From: Motiliproteus sp036960405 | GTDB lineage: Bacteria > Pseudomonadota > Gammaproteobacteria > Pseudomonadales > Balneatricaceae | DNA: 64,000 nucleotides | Direction: 5' to 3' | Assembly: GCA_036960405.1 (NCBI GenBank) | Contig: JBALWS010000008.1 | Coordinates: forward strand, 1-64,000 | Shown: piece by piece, positions 24,615-34,010 of the stretch | How the letters are laid out: each line of letters begins with the position of its first letter | Position numbering within the stretch: position 1 is the stretch's first letter | The notes under the pieces: generated by a model | What the model was told of the DNA's origin: nothing | The model's input: the letters and a program-made list of their open reading frames with translations, nothing else | Database searches by the model: none | Position numbers and translations under genes: made by a program

Positions 24615-26219
24615 CTATTTCAGCAACGGCGACAAAGGGCCCTCCGGAAGCTGATCCAGCGCTTGCTTGGCCAGCTGGCGCAACTGCTCCAGCTTGTCCT
24701 TTTCGTCGCTCGCTATCGGTAAGCGCTCTGCCAGACGGACATAACGCAGATACATTTTCATCCGCTCCTCGCTACGACTGGGCGTATCGCGCGCGGCTTC
24801 CAAGAAAAGCTGGGCCAAATTCAACAACGCACGAGCATTTTTGGGATCATACTCGAACGCCAGACCGAAATAACGAATCGCCTGACCCGGTTTATCCGCT
24901 AGGTAATTACGCACTCCAATCCGATTAACCTTGGCGCTCATTACCGGATCAAGCTTACTGACCTCTTTGTCCGAGGTCGCGATCACAGCCGGTTTTGGTA
25001 ACGCCGGGGAGGTCTCATCCAACAGCTCAGACCGCACCTGATCCAGGTCGACCTCTATACCACGTATTTCGGCATGCTGCAGCGCTCGCTCATAACAGCG
25101 CTGCGCTTCATCCGCATCACCAAGCGTTTCATGCACTTTGGCCCGCATGATCTGAGTTTGAATTCGTACATCGTGATCGCGATGAAAACGCTGACCCGCT
25201 TTCTCCAGCAATTTTTCGATCTGAAACAACATATCCTGCTGCTCAGCAGCCCCACTCTGGGCCATCTGCAGACGCTGAACATTGGCAAGTTTGAAATAGG
25301 GCGCCGCGCTATCTAGATAGCTACTATCGCCTAGATGAATACAACGACGATAAGCCTTTTCCGCCTGAGGAAGGTCATTGGTACGCACCGACAGTCGCCC
25401 TAGCTCCATCTGCCGCTGAATACTTAACGGGGACTGCAACACCGCCTTTTTTACTATCTGCTTAGCCGATTCAAGCTCACCAGAAGCCTCATAAACCCGC
25501 CCTTGCAGGTCATAAGCCGGAATCAACAACGGATGCTTACTTATCAAGCCCTGCAATAGCTGCTGCGCGGGTTCGAACTCACCCAAATGGTAATGGCATT
25601 CGGCGAGTTGATAACCAGGCAGCAACGCCTTGCCAGCCCAATACAGCGGCTCAAACACCGTCTTAGCGTCGCCATATTTGTTTTGATCGAGCAACAATCG
25701 GCCTTTGATCATTTGAGCTTGGCTATAACTGGCACCAGAAGGCTTGTGCAACGTATCACACAGCGCCACCGCGCGATTAATCGCCTTTCGCTCAATCGCG
25801 CGCTCTATCGGTTCTAGTGCCGCTCGGCGGCGGCAAAGCTGATGGATTCGCTTGCTGAGCATATCGAGCGTAAACGGTTTGGTCAGCAACTCATCAGGCT
25901 GGATTTCGATGGCAAACAGAACCGATTGCTGCGACGCATCACTGGTCATCAACACCCAAGAGCAGGTCGGCTTGATCAAACCTTTGTAGCGCGCCTCCTC
26001 CAGCAACTGCAAGCCCGAATACGAATCATTGATATTGTGACCGATCAGAATAATGTCATAGTCACCGGCAACGATATCTTCCAATATCCTAGAGGAGATA
26101 GACGTAGTCGTGATCGAAGTAAACCCCATGCTCTGGAGCATGCTTTTCACCGTCGAGCGCAAATTACCGCTACTGTCGACCAGCAACACCGATTTGTTGC
26201 TGAAATCCACACTACCCAT
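24615..26219 (-). CDS. Pseudo-receiver plus TPR protein
   Basis: About residues 10-130 form a CheY-like fold (SVLLVDSSGNLRSTVKSML; the switch Ser/Thr in VLMTSD; the Lys in LLTKPFTLDML). The phospho-acceptor Asp at the end of beta-3 is missing (DIILIGHNI) and the N-terminal acidic pair is reduced to one Asp. The remaining 400 residues are tetratricopeptide repeats (about 155-530; for example YSQAQMIKGRLLLDQNKYGD, ALLNLAQLFLEAAR). It is thus likely a phosphorylation-independent scaffold. The ATG at 26219 is preferred over a TTG three codons upstream. It converges with the HDOD gene around the PilZ gene; partners are unknown. Confidence 0.82.
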   Translation of the reverse strand: MGSVDFSNKSVLLVDSSGNLRSTVKSMLQSMGFTSITTTSISSRILEDIVAGDYDIILIGHNINDSYSGLQLLEEARYKGLIKPTCSWVLMTSDASQQSVLFAIEIQPDELLTKPFTLDMLSKRIHQLCRRRAALEPIERAIERKAINRAVALCDTLHKPSGASYSQAQMIKGRLLLDQNKYGDAKTVFEPLYWAGKALLPGYQLAECHYHLGEFEPAQQLLQGLISKHPLLIPAYDLQGRVYEASGELESAKQIVKKAVLQSPLSIQRQMELGRLSVRTNDLPQAEKAYRRCIHLGDSSYLDSAAPYFKLANVQRLQMAQSGAAEQQDMLFQIEKLLEKAGQRFHRDHDVRIQTQIMRAKVHETLGDADEAQRCYERALQHAEIRGIEVDLDQVRSELLDETSPALPKPAVIATSDKEVSKLDPVMSAKVNRIGVRNYLADKPGQAIRYFGLAFEYDPKNARALLNLAQLFLEAARDTPSRSEERMKMYLRYVRLAERLPIASDEKDKLEQLRQLAKQALDQLPEGPLSPLLK

Positions 26220-26603
26220 CAAACTCAAAATCCCGACGCTCCATCACTAGCTTGCTTCACTCTTGCACGACATCAGCCTTATACGGCCCATTCAGTCCCA
26301 ACAACGATTCTGACCGTTAATCAGGACGCATTGTACCTTTGATATCACGCCATACCAGCTTTCCATCATCAGACTTGCTGCAGCCAAGCCCCCCACTATT
26401 GATATCTACGACAAAAAGTTACAAGACAGCCCGTAATACAGGTGCTAACTTTAGTGGTTAAATCAGAACAAAAGCCCACCCCCGCTGCGCAACAGCAGGC
26501 TCAACAAGCAGCAACAAGGCAAAGGGGGCGGTCGAAATATAATAAAATGGATCGGCACTACCCATCCTATTGGTAGGCCGTACTGACAGCATGGAATCAC
26601 GCG
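26220..26603. other. Intergenic region between the receiver-TPR gene and the deacetylase gene
   Basis: These 384 bp separate two divergent genes. I found no convincing ORF, RNA gene, terminator or strong promoter. A GAAATATAATAAAATGG stretch near 26535-26551 is the only promoter-like A/T-rich run and would serve the plus-strand gene. Confidence 0.4.
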
Positions 26604-27527
26604 ATGGCAACAACCTACATCAGTCACCAGGACTGCGGCCTACACAACATGGGGCCGGAGCATCCAGAAAGCCCTATACGATTACTAGCAATTGCCCGCC
26701 AACTCGAACGCAGTGGTCTCAAAGATCAACTACAGCAGATGCAAGCGGTACACATTCTTGAAGAGCAGATACAGCTAGCGCATGCACCACTGCACGCCAA
26801 GCGGTTACAGATGAAGCTGCCAGAAAAAGGAGTGGTCTATACCGACGACGATACGGCGCTGTGCCCTCAATCGCTGCATGCTGCCAGCCTGGCAGCAGGC
26901 GCAACGATCATGGGAGTCAACCGGGTTTTGAGTGATAAAGCCGACAACGTATTCTGCGCGGTACGCCCACCCGGACACCATGCCGAGCATAATATTGCGA
27001 TGGGCTTCTGTTTCTACAACAACGTCGCTATTGGAGCGATGCACGCCCTGCAACAACCCGGTATAGAGCGTGTCGCAATCCTGGATTTCGATGTACACCA
27101 CTGCAACGGCACGGTAGATATTTTTAAGGACAAACCCGAGGTACTGGTCTGCTCAACCTTCCAGCACCCTTTCTATCCGGAACGTTACAGCGAGATCCAA
27201 CGGGACAACATTATCAACTGCCCATTGGCTGCCCACAGTGATGGTAATAGCTTCCGCCAGACGGTCGAAGCAAACTGGCTACCCGCTCTTCAAGCCCATA
27301 AGCCCGACTTGATCCTGATCTCGGCTGGCTTTGACGCCCATTGGGAGGATCCGATGGCGGATCTGAAGCTAAATGAAGAAGATTACCGCTGGGTGACTCA
27401 ATTAATAATGGATACCGCCCGGATCTATTCTAAAGACCGGATCGTATCGGTACTAGAAGGCGGCTATAACCCCAGCTCGCTGGCATATAGCACCCAAGCC
27501 CACCTTGAGGCGCTACTAGGCTACTGA
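26604..27527 (+). CDS. Histone deacetylase superfamily hydrolase
   Basis: This 307-residue protein belongs to the arginase/deacetylase fold, class II HDAC-like. The His pair is in RPPGHHAEH, the zinc ligands are in LDFDVHHCNGT and SAGFDAHWEDP, and EGGYNP closes the family pattern, so all catalytic residues appear intact. Bacterial members act on acetylated polyamines, acetoin-like substrates or acetyl-lysine; the substrate here is unknown. The start ATG follows GGAA by 7 nt. The gene stands alone, convergent with thiI. Confidence 0.88.
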   Translation: MATTYISHQDCGLHNMGPEHPESPIRLLAIARQLERSGLKDQLQQMQAVHILEEQIQLAHAPLHAKRLQMKLPEKGVVYTDDDTALCPQSLHAASLAAGATIMGVNRVLSDKADNVFCAVRPPGHHAEHNIAMGFCFYNNVAIGAMHALQQPGIERVAILDFDVHHCNGTVDIFKDKPEVLVCSTFQHPFYPERYSEIQRDNIINCPLAAHSDGNSFRQTVEANWLPALQAHKPDLILISAGFDAHWEDPMADLKLNEEDYRWVTQLIMDTARIYSKDRIVSVLEGGYNPSSLAYSTQAHLEALLGY

Positions 27528-27544
27528 GCAGCCTAGTAGGCTTT
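27513..27544 (+). terminator. Hairpin at the 3' end of the deacetylase gene
   Basis: A 10-bp perfect stem (CTACTAGGCT / AGCCTAGTAG) holds the TGA stop codon in its 7-nt loop and is followed by GCTTT. It is probably a modest terminator for the plus-strand gene, lying 8 bp from the thiI stop. Confidence 0.55.
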
Positions 27545-27552
27545 AACAGCTA

Positions 27553-29007
27553 TCACTCGGGGCGATACACCTTAACATTGGTGTAGCCCTGATCTTTCAG
27601 ATACAGTGCGTGTAGCTGGCTCATCACCCCACGGTCGCAATAGAGCAGATACTGACACTCAGGCTCAAGCTTAACGAACTCCGTTGCCAAGCTATAGAAC
27701 GGGATCTTAATCACCTCAGCACCCGGTACCAACAGCGGCTCGCGCTCCTCTTCGTCGGGATGACGGACGTCAATGACAATCTCGGACGCCTGAACCTGAT
27801 CTTGAGTCTCAATCTCAATCTGCTCTTGCACTTCGGCTTCGACCTGATCAATACGAATCACCTTGGCACTAGAGACCGCCTGCTCCAACACCTCAAAATC
27901 AAACTCAGCTTCTTCTTTATCGATCCGATCACGCTTGGCATGGGTCGTAGGCCGGTCGGAAATCACGCCGCAGTATTCCGGCATACATTTGGCAAAGTCA
28001 TAAGTTCCAATGGATTTAGCCGTATCGATAATATCCTGCTTATCGGTGACGATGAGTGGACGCAACACCAGCGTATCGATGACCGAATCAATCACTGCCA
28101 AGTTAGGCAGCGTCTGGCTGGAAACCTGTGCCACGCTCTCGCCGGTTACCAACGCTTCGATCCCCAACCGCTCGGCTACCTGAGCTCCTGCACGCATCAT
28201 CATCCGTTTTAGCACCACCCCCATCTGCGAATGATGAACTTTGGTGAGGATCTCAGCAACAACCGCTTCGAACGGCACCGTGACAAACTTGACCCGGTGC
28301 GACGAACCAAATTTCTGCCATAGGAAATGCGATACCTGCTTAACTCCAGTCTCGTGCGCCGCACCGCCCAGATTGAAGAAGCAGTAATGGGTACGGCAAC
28401 CACGCTTCATGGTCATATAGCTTGATACAGTGGAGTCAAAGCCCCCTGATATCAACGACAGCACTGCATCCTGACTGCCCAGCGGAAACCCTCCCAATCC
28501 AGGGTAACGCTTCTCGACGACAAACAATGACTGATCCCGCACTTCTAGATTGACCGTGACCTCCGGATTATGCAGATCCACAGAGGCCGCTTCGGTATGC
28601 TGCAGCAATCCGCCACCAACATAGCGCTCGAGCTCGGTTGAGTTGAAATCATGCTTACCCGCACGTTTTACTCGCACTACAAACCGCTTGCCCACCAAGC
28701 GTTCGGCATACACAGCCCGGGTTAACTGAAACACCTCATCGAAATCTCCTAGGGGGTACTGCTGCACGCGCAAGATATAAGCGATACCCGGCGTCACCTG
28801 CATCGCTTCGGTCAGGCGCTCGACCTGATCCGCATCTTCCACTTGGGTTTCTACAATCACCTTATCCCACTGGCCTCTCACATGAGCCTTGGGATCGATT
28901 CGCCGCAAGATAACCTGTAGGTTTGATTGCAGCCGCTGAATAAAGCGCTTGCGAACCGGCTTGCTCTTAATCGTGATTTCGGGGAATAGCTTGACGATAA
29001 ACTTCAT
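27553..29007 (-). CDS. thiI: ThiI, tRNA 4-thiouridine synthase with rhodanese domain
   Basis: ThiI sulfurates U8 of tRNA and supplies sulfur for the thiamine thiazole ring. It has the N-terminal ferredoxin-like and THUMP region (about residues 1-170), the PP-loop ATPase (LSLISGGFDSTVSSY) and a C-terminal rhodanese domain with the persulfide Cys in LLYCDRGVMS. The partner Cys (MPEYCGVISDRPTT) is also present, as in the E. coli enzyme. The start at 29007 (KFIVKLFPEITIKSKPVRKR) matches family starts; a longer in-frame start adds 20 unlikely residues. Length is 484. Confidence 0.96.
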   Translation of the reverse strand: MKFIVKLFPEITIKSKPVRKRFIQRLQSNLQVILRRIDPKAHVRGQWDKVIVETQVEDADQVERLTEAMQVTPGIAYILRVQQYPLGDFDEVFQLTRAVYAERLVGKRFVVRVKRAGKHDFNSTELERYVGGGLLQHTEAASVDLHNPEVTVNLEVRDQSLFVVEKRYPGLGGFPLGSQDAVLSLISGGFDSTVSSYMTMKRGCRTHYCFFNLGGAAHETGVKQVSHFLWQKFGSSHRVKFVTVPFEAVVAEILTKVHHSQMGVVLKRMMMRAGAQVAERLGIEALVTGESVAQVSSQTLPNLAVIDSVIDTLVLRPLIVTDKQDIIDTAKSIGTYDFAKCMPEYCGVISDRPTTHAKRDRIDKEEAEFDFEVLEQAVSSAKVIRIDQVEAEVQEQIEIETQDQVQASEIVIDVRHPDEEEREPLLVPGAEVIKIPFYSLATEFVKLEPECQYLLYCDRGVMSQLHALYLKDQGYTNVKVYRPE

Positions 29008-29150
29008 GGCGTGCGGCCCAGCATTAGAAAACAGAAAATTATACCCAAACCGCTGCAACGGAACCAATCACCGTCGTATCGATAGCAGCAAACGCGACCT
29101 GCAGCCTCAAGCAACTTATACAAGGCATGCAATTTAAACTATCAGAAAAC

Positions 29151-29184
29151 AAAAAAGGGCCTAGCTTGCGCTAGACCCTTTTTA
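29151..29184 (-). terminator. Terminator after the tRNA-Ser/Arg cluster
   Basis: The arms AAAAAGGGCCTAGC and GCTAGACCCTTTTT pair with one C-A mismatch around a TTGC loop. On the minus strand it follows the last tRNA-Arg and ends in a run of T; A/T runs on both sides allow bidirectional use. Confidence 0.8.
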
Positions 29185-29189
29185 TTTGT

Positions 29190-29266
29190 TGGCGCACCCG
29201 AGAGGATTCGAACCTCTGACCGCTCGGTTCGTAGCCGAGTACTCTATCCAGCTGAGCTACGGGTGC
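29190..29266 (-). tRNA. tRNA-Arg (ACG), copy 2
   Basis: The minus strand gives acceptor GCACCCG/CGGGTGC, anticodon arm CTCGG-CTACGAA-CCGAG (anticodon ACG), T-arm with TTCGAAT, and an encoded CCA. It is identical over all 77 nt to the gene at 29359-29435. Confidence 0.95.
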
Positions 29267-29358
29267 ATAAACTTGTTGGCTATTATCTGACTTTGCGCCA
29301 AACAGCCTGCATTTTTACAAATGCCCGGACCGCTAATTCAGCCATCCGCTTTAATAAG

Positions 29359-29435
29359 TGGCGCACCCGAGAGGATTCGAACCTCTGACCGCTCGGTTCG
29401 TAGCCGAGTACTCTATCCAGCTGAGCTACGGGTGC
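29359..29435 (-). tRNA. tRNA-Arg (ACG), copy 1
   Basis: The gene is identical to its neighbour 92 bp downstream, with anticodon ACG and CCA encoded. Together with the tRNA-Ser gene it forms a small array after csrA, as in many gammaproteobacteria. Confidence 0.95.
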
Positions 29436-29461
29436 CCAAAACAAACGTTTGCCATATTAAA

Positions 29462-29551
29462 TGGCGGAGAGCGAGGGATTCGAACCCTCGATAAGATTTC
29501 TCCTATACACCCTTAGCAGGGGTGCGCCTTCAGCCACTCGGCCAGCTCTCC
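29462..29551 (-). tRNA. tRNA-Ser (GCT)
   Basis: The acceptor GGAGAGC pairs with its 3' partner; the anticodon arm CACCC-CTGCTAA-GGGTG gives anticodon GCT; a long variable arm typical of tRNA-Ser and an encoded CCA are present. Total 90 nt. Confidence 0.95.
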
Positions 29552-29607
29552 AACAACGGAGACGCATGTTACCAGAATGGCTAAGGAAGGAAAGTCAAAA
29601 TACCAAC

Positions 29608-29790
29608 TTATTCGGGGTTATTGCCTTTTTCTTTCTGAATACGCTCATAGATCTCTTCGCGATGCACAGAAACATCTTTTGGCGCGTTGACGCCGATCCG
29701 TACTTGATTACCTTTTACGCCTAAAACAGTCACCGTGACATCGTCACCGACCATTAGCGTTTCACCGACTCGGCGGGTCAAAATTAACAT
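29608..29790 (-). CDS. csrA: CsrA/RsmA, post-transcriptional regulator
   Basis: The 60-residue dimeric RNA-binding protein (LILTRRVGETLMVGDDV, GNQVRIGVNAPKDVSVHREE) recognises GGA motifs in mRNA leaders and controls carbon flow, motility and biofilm genes. The key Leu-4 and Arg-44 positions are conserved. AGGAGA lies 4 nt before the ATG. It follows lysC after 152 bp and precedes the tRNA array, the standard alaS-lysC-csrA-tRNA order. Confidence 0.98.
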   Translation of the reverse strand: MLILTRRVGETLMVGDDVTVTVLGVKGNQVRIGVNAPKDVSVHREEIYERIQKEKGNNPE

Positions 29791-29942
29791 AGATTCTCCT
29801 TAAACCCTGTTTCCATCTTCTATACATGATTACCCTTAACCCCAAGGCTAACTTAGTATAGACCCCAGACAACAAACAGCAGCTACTACTTAAAAAATTC
29901 CAGAAGGACAGATACGGGCTGATCCTCAACCCGCCACAAACA

Positions 29943-31181
29943 TCAGGACTCCTGCACCACTTCAACATCATCCAGCTCGAAAACTGAATGAAGGCAGCGT
30001 ACAGCCAGTTCCAAATACTTTTCAGCAATCACTACCGATATCTTAATTTCAGATGTAGAGATTAACTGAATATTGATCGCTTCGTCGGCCAATGCGGTGA
30101 ACATCTTGGTCGCCACGCCCGCATGCGAACGCATCCCCACACCGACAATAGACACCTTAGCGATCTTATTATCACCAATCACTTCTCGCGCCTGCAGGTC
30201 TTTGGCCACAAGCTCCAAAACCTGACAGGTCTGGTCGTAATCGTTACGGTGAACGGTAAACGTGAAGTCTGTCGTATTATCTTCTGCCACGTTCTGCAAA
30301 ATCATATCGACTTCGATATTTGCATCACTCACCGGGCCTAAGATCTTAGAGGCGACACCTGGGATATCAGGCACGCCCAACACGGTCAGCTTTGCTTCGT
30401 CACGGTTAAATGCAATGCCAGAAATTACCGGTCTTTCCACTGTGCTTTCATCCTCTGTCGTGATCAGGGTTCCAGGCCCCTCTTGAAAACTGTGCAACAC
30501 CCGCAGCGGTACATTGTACTTGCCGGCAAACTCCACAGCACGAATCTGCAACACCTTTGAACCGAGACTCGCCATTTCCAGCATCTCTTCAAAGGTGATT
30601 TTTTCTAAACGCTTTGCGCCCTCAACAACACGCGGGTCGGTCGTATAAACACCATCAACATCAGTGTAGATCTGACACTCATCCGCCTTCAAGGCCGCAG
30701 CCAATGCTACAGCCGTTGTATCAGACCCTCCTCGACCCAAAGTTGTGATATTGCCATCGCCGTCCACACCTTGGAAACCAGCCACCACAACGACCCGACC
30801 CTCGGTCAGATCATGACGGATACGCTCGTCGTCGATATCCTGAATCCGCGCCTTGGTATGAGCGCCATCGGTCAATATACGTACCTGGCTGCCGGTATAC
30901 GAACGTGCAGGACAGCCCCGCTCATTCATCGCCATACACAACAACGCGATAGTGACCTGCTCACCGGTAGAAACTAACACATCCATTTCGCGCGCTGTGG
31001 GCTGATCCTGCATCGCTTTGGCCAGACCAATCAGACGATTGGTTTCACCACTCATCGCAGAAACTACAACAACTACATCGTCGCCGTTTTCTCGGAACGT
31101 CTTGACCTTGTCAGCCACCGCTTGGATGCGCTCAACGGTACCTACCGAGGTACCGCCATACTTTTGAACAATCAGTGCCAT
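29943..31181 (-). CDS. lysC: LysC, aspartate kinase
   Basis: Aspartokinase makes aspartyl phosphate, the first step to lysine, threonine, methionine and diaminopimelate. The N-terminal kinase (IVQKYGGTSVGTVERIQ, FQGVDGDGNITTLGRGGSDT) spans about residues 1-240. Two ACT domains follow (about 265-405) and bind feedback inhibitors. At 412 residues it is the monofunctional class. The ribosome-binding site is poor (AAGGA far upstream). It lies 30 bp after alaS. Confidence 0.97.
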   Translation of the reverse strand: MALIVQKYGGTSVGTVERIQAVADKVKTFRENGDDVVVVVSAMSGETNRLIGLAKAMQDQPTAREMDVLVSTGEQVTIALLCMAMNERGCPARSYTGSQVRILTDGAHTKARIQDIDDERIRHDLTEGRVVVVAGFQGVDGDGNITTLGRGGSDTTAVALAAALKADECQIYTDVDGVYTTDPRVVEGAKRLEKITFEEMLEMASLGSKVLQIRAVEFAGKYNVPLRVLHSFQEGPGTLITTEDESTVERPVISGIAFNRDEAKLTVLGVPDIPGVASKILGPVSDANIEVDMILQNVAEDNTTDFTFTVHRNDYDQTCQVLELVAKDLQAREVIGDNKIAKVSIVGVGMRSHAGVATKMFTALADEAINIQLISTSEIKISVVIAEKYLELAVRCLHSVFELDDVEVVQES

Positions 31182-31211
31182 TTGCGTATTAAATCCTTAC
31201 TCGAGCAGGGT

Positions 31212-33851
31212 TCAAGCCTGCTGTTCTACCCACCCTGTTACCGACTCTAGTGCGGCAGCAAGTGCCTGCGGGTCTGTACCGCCACCCTGGGCCATATCTG
31301 GCCGCCCGCCACCTTTGCCACCTACTTGAGCCGCTACATGCTTAATCAGCTCACCCGCCTTATAACGGCTGGTTAAATCTTTGGTCACCCCTGCGATCAG
31401 ACTTACCTTGTCGCCATCGACAGTTGATAGCAACACCACCGCAGAGCCTAACTTATTCTTAAGCTGATCCAGCGTATCCCGCAAAGACTTAGAATCAACA
31501 CCGTCCAACTTAGCAGCCAGCAGTTTTACCCCGCCAACCTCAACAACCTGACTAAGCAGGTCATTGCCGGCTGAACTCGCCAGCTTTCCTTTTAACTGCT
31601 CTAACTCTTTTTCCAACTGACGGTTTCGCTCCAATAGCGATCCCACCTTGTCTCCGGCCGCTTCACGACTACTCTTGACCAATCCCGCAATACGACCCAG
31701 CGCAGCCTCGGTGTCCGCCAACCAAGTTAACGCCCCGCGACCGGTAACAGCCTCAATTCGTCGAACCCCTGCCGCAATACCGCCTTCGGAGATAATTTTA
31801 AACAAACCGATATCACCGGTTCGATTGACGTGAATACCGCCACAAAGCTCCAGCGAGACCAACTGTTGGTCCTGCCCCATGCTGACAACGCGCACATCAT
31901 CGTCGTATTTCTCGCCAAACAGTGCCATTGCACCTTTGTCCTTGGCCTGCTCGATCGCCATAACTTCGGTATATACAGGCAGATTAGCTCTAACCTGATC
32001 GTTGACCCGCTGCTCCAGCCGCAGCAACACATCGGCGCTCAAACCTTCAAAATGAGAGAAATCGAAGCGCAAACGATCGGCATCAACCAGAGAGCCTTTC
32101 TGGGTCACATGGACACCAACAATATCACGCAACGCGGCGTGCAATAGATGGGTCGCCGAGTGATTTAACGCGATGGCATTGCGTTTGTTGGCATCGACCG
32201 ACAATTGCAGCTCGGCCCCAACACTCAGCTCACCCTCAATCACCTTACCATGGTGCAAAAACGCCTTACCCTGCTTGGTCGTATCCTGAACCAGGAAGCT
32301 AAAGCCGCAACCGTTGATCACACCTTGATCGCCCACCTGGCCACCGGATTCGGCATAGAACGGCGTCTGATCAAGCACCAGCGCGCCTTCTTCGCCTGTC
32401 GCCAACTTGCTAGCCTCGGCGCCACCACTGAGCAGCGCTTTAACACGGGCATGCCCTTCAAGCGCGTCATAACCCTGGAAGCTAGTCTCAACATCCAGCG
32501 TCAAGGCATCGCTGTAGTCAGCACCAAACTGACCCGCCGCCCGAGCGCGCTCACGCTGCGCGGTCATAGCGGTCTCGAAGCCTTCCATATCGAGATTCAA
32601 CTTACGCTCGCGGGCGATATCTGCAGTCAAATCGACCGGGAAGCCATAGGTATCATAAAGCTTGAATACGGTGTCGCCGGGGATCGTATCGCCATCGAGC
32701 TCGGAAATACCCTGCTCAAGAATCCGCATCCCCTGCTCAAGCGTCTTGGCAAACTGCTGCTCTTCTTTCAACAACACCAACTCAACCTGAGCCTGCTTAT
32801 CCGCCAATTCGGGATAGGCCTCGCCCATCTCCTTGACCAACGGTCCCACCAGCTTATGGAAGAAGGAACCCTTCGCTCCCAGCTTGTTACCGTGCCGAAT
32901 CGCTCGCCGCATGATCCGCCGCAGAACATAGCCACGCCCCTCGTTGGACGGCACCACATCGTCGACCACCAAGAAAGCGCAGGAGCGAATATGGTCCGCC
33001 ACAACCTGTAGCGACTTACTTTCCAGGTCAGTCGCCGAGGTCACTTCGGCAACGGCTTTGATTAGATTCTGAAACAGGTCGATCTCGTAATTACTGTGTA
33101 CCGCCTGCATCACCGCGGCAACTCGCTCCAGCCCCATGCCAGTATCCACCGACGGCTTAGGTAATTGCGCCATGTTTCCGTCAGCAGAGCGAACGTACTG
33201 CATGAAAACGATGTTCCAGATCTCAATAAAGCGGTCGCCATCCTCTTCTGGGGATCCCGGAGGGCCACCCCAAATCTCCTCACCGTGATCGTAGAAAATT
33301 TCAGAGCAGGGACCACAAGGACCGGTATCACCCATCGCCCAGAAATTATCAGAGTTATAGCGCTCACCTTTATCGCCGATCCGAATGATCCGCTCGGCAG
33401 GTACGCCTATCTCGTCGGCCCAGATCGAATAGGCCTCATCGTCGTCCTGATAGACTGTAACCGATAGCTTTTCACTCGGTATCGCCATCCACTGCGCAGA
33501 GGTCAGGAATTCCCAAGCAAACTGGATCGCGTCACGCTTGAAATAGTCACCAAAGCTGAAGTTGCCCAACATCTCAAAGAAGGTGTGGTGTCGCGCGGTA
33601 TAGCCCACATTCTCCAGATCGTTGTGCTTGCCGCCAGCACGGACGCAGCGCTGCGAGGTGGTAGCGCGATTGTAAGGGCGCTTATCAGAACCCAAAAATA
33701 CGTCTTTAAACTGCACCATGCCTGCGTTGGTAAACAGCAACGTCGGATCATTGCCAGGCACCAGCGAGCTGCTGGAAACGACGCTATGTCCTTGCTGTTC
33801 AAAATAATCAAGAAACGCTTGGCGAATCTGCGCGCTATTCATCTGTTTCAT
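31212..33851 (-). CDS. alaS: AlaS, alanine-tRNA ligase
   Basis: The N-terminal class II catalytic core (AQIRQAFLDYFEQQGHSVV, LFTNAGMVQFKDVFLG), the editing domain with zinc ligands HSATHLLHAALR and LELCGGIHV, and the C-terminal oligomerisation domain (KGGGRPDMAQGGG) are all present. Length is 879 residues, normal. Two ATGs (33851, 33842) are possible starts and neither has a clear ribosome-binding site. It lies between recX and lysC. Confidence 0.98.
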   Translation of the reverse strand: MKQMNSAQIRQAFLDYFEQQGHSVVSSSSLVPGNDPTLLFTNAGMVQFKDVFLGSDKRPYNRATTSQRCVRAGGKHNDLENVGYTARHHTFFEMLGNFSFGDYFKRDAIQFAWEFLTSAQWMAIPSEKLSVTVYQDDDEAYSIWADEIGVPAERIIRIGDKGERYNSDNFWAMGDTGPCGPCSEIFYDHGEEIWGGPPGSPEEDGDRFIEIWNIVFMQYVRSADGNMAQLPKPSVDTGMGLERVAAVMQAVHSNYEIDLFQNLIKAVAEVTSATDLESKSLQVVADHIRSCAFLVVDDVVPSNEGRGYVLRRIMRRAIRHGNKLGAKGSFFHKLVGPLVKEMGEAYPELADKQAQVELVLLKEEQQFAKTLEQGMRILEQGISELDGDTIPGDTVFKLYDTYGFPVDLTADIARERKLNLDMEGFETAMTAQRERARAAGQFGADYSDALTLDVETSFQGYDALEGHARVKALLSGGAEASKLATGEEGALVLDQTPFYAESGGQVGDQGVINGCGFSFLVQDTTKQGKAFLHHGKVIEGELSVGAELQLSVDANKRNAIALNHSATHLLHAALRDIVGVHVTQKGSLVDADRLRFDFSHFEGLSADVLLRLEQRVNDQVRANLPVYTEVMAIEQAKDKGAMALFGEKYDDDVRVVSMGQDQQLVSLELCGGIHVNRTGDIGLFKIISEGGIAAGVRRIEAVTGRGALTWLADTEAALGRIAGLVKSSREAAGDKVGSLLERNRQLEKELEQLKGKLASSAGNDLLSQVVEVGGVKLLAAKLDGVDSKSLRDTLDQLKNKLGSAVVLLSTVDGDKVSLIAGVTKDLTSRYKAGELIKHVAAQVGGKGGGRPDMAQGGGTDPQALAAALESVTGWVEQQA

Positions 33852-34010
33852 AAAAAATCAACCACCGACGACGTACTTACTAGCCCTAAAAACCATTAGC
33901 CAAGAGCGTAAAAGTAACAATTTTTTGCTTGCAAAATGGGGCAACAGTATACATGGGGTGCCGGTGACGGAAAACCATCCTTAGCACAAATAACCCACTG
34001 CAATAGGGGA

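Noticed and set aside
29190..29435. Two identical 77-bp sequences as a mobile-element repeat or att site
   Set aside because: Both are complete tRNA-Arg(ACG) genes; no integrase or truncated tRNA copy is present nearby.
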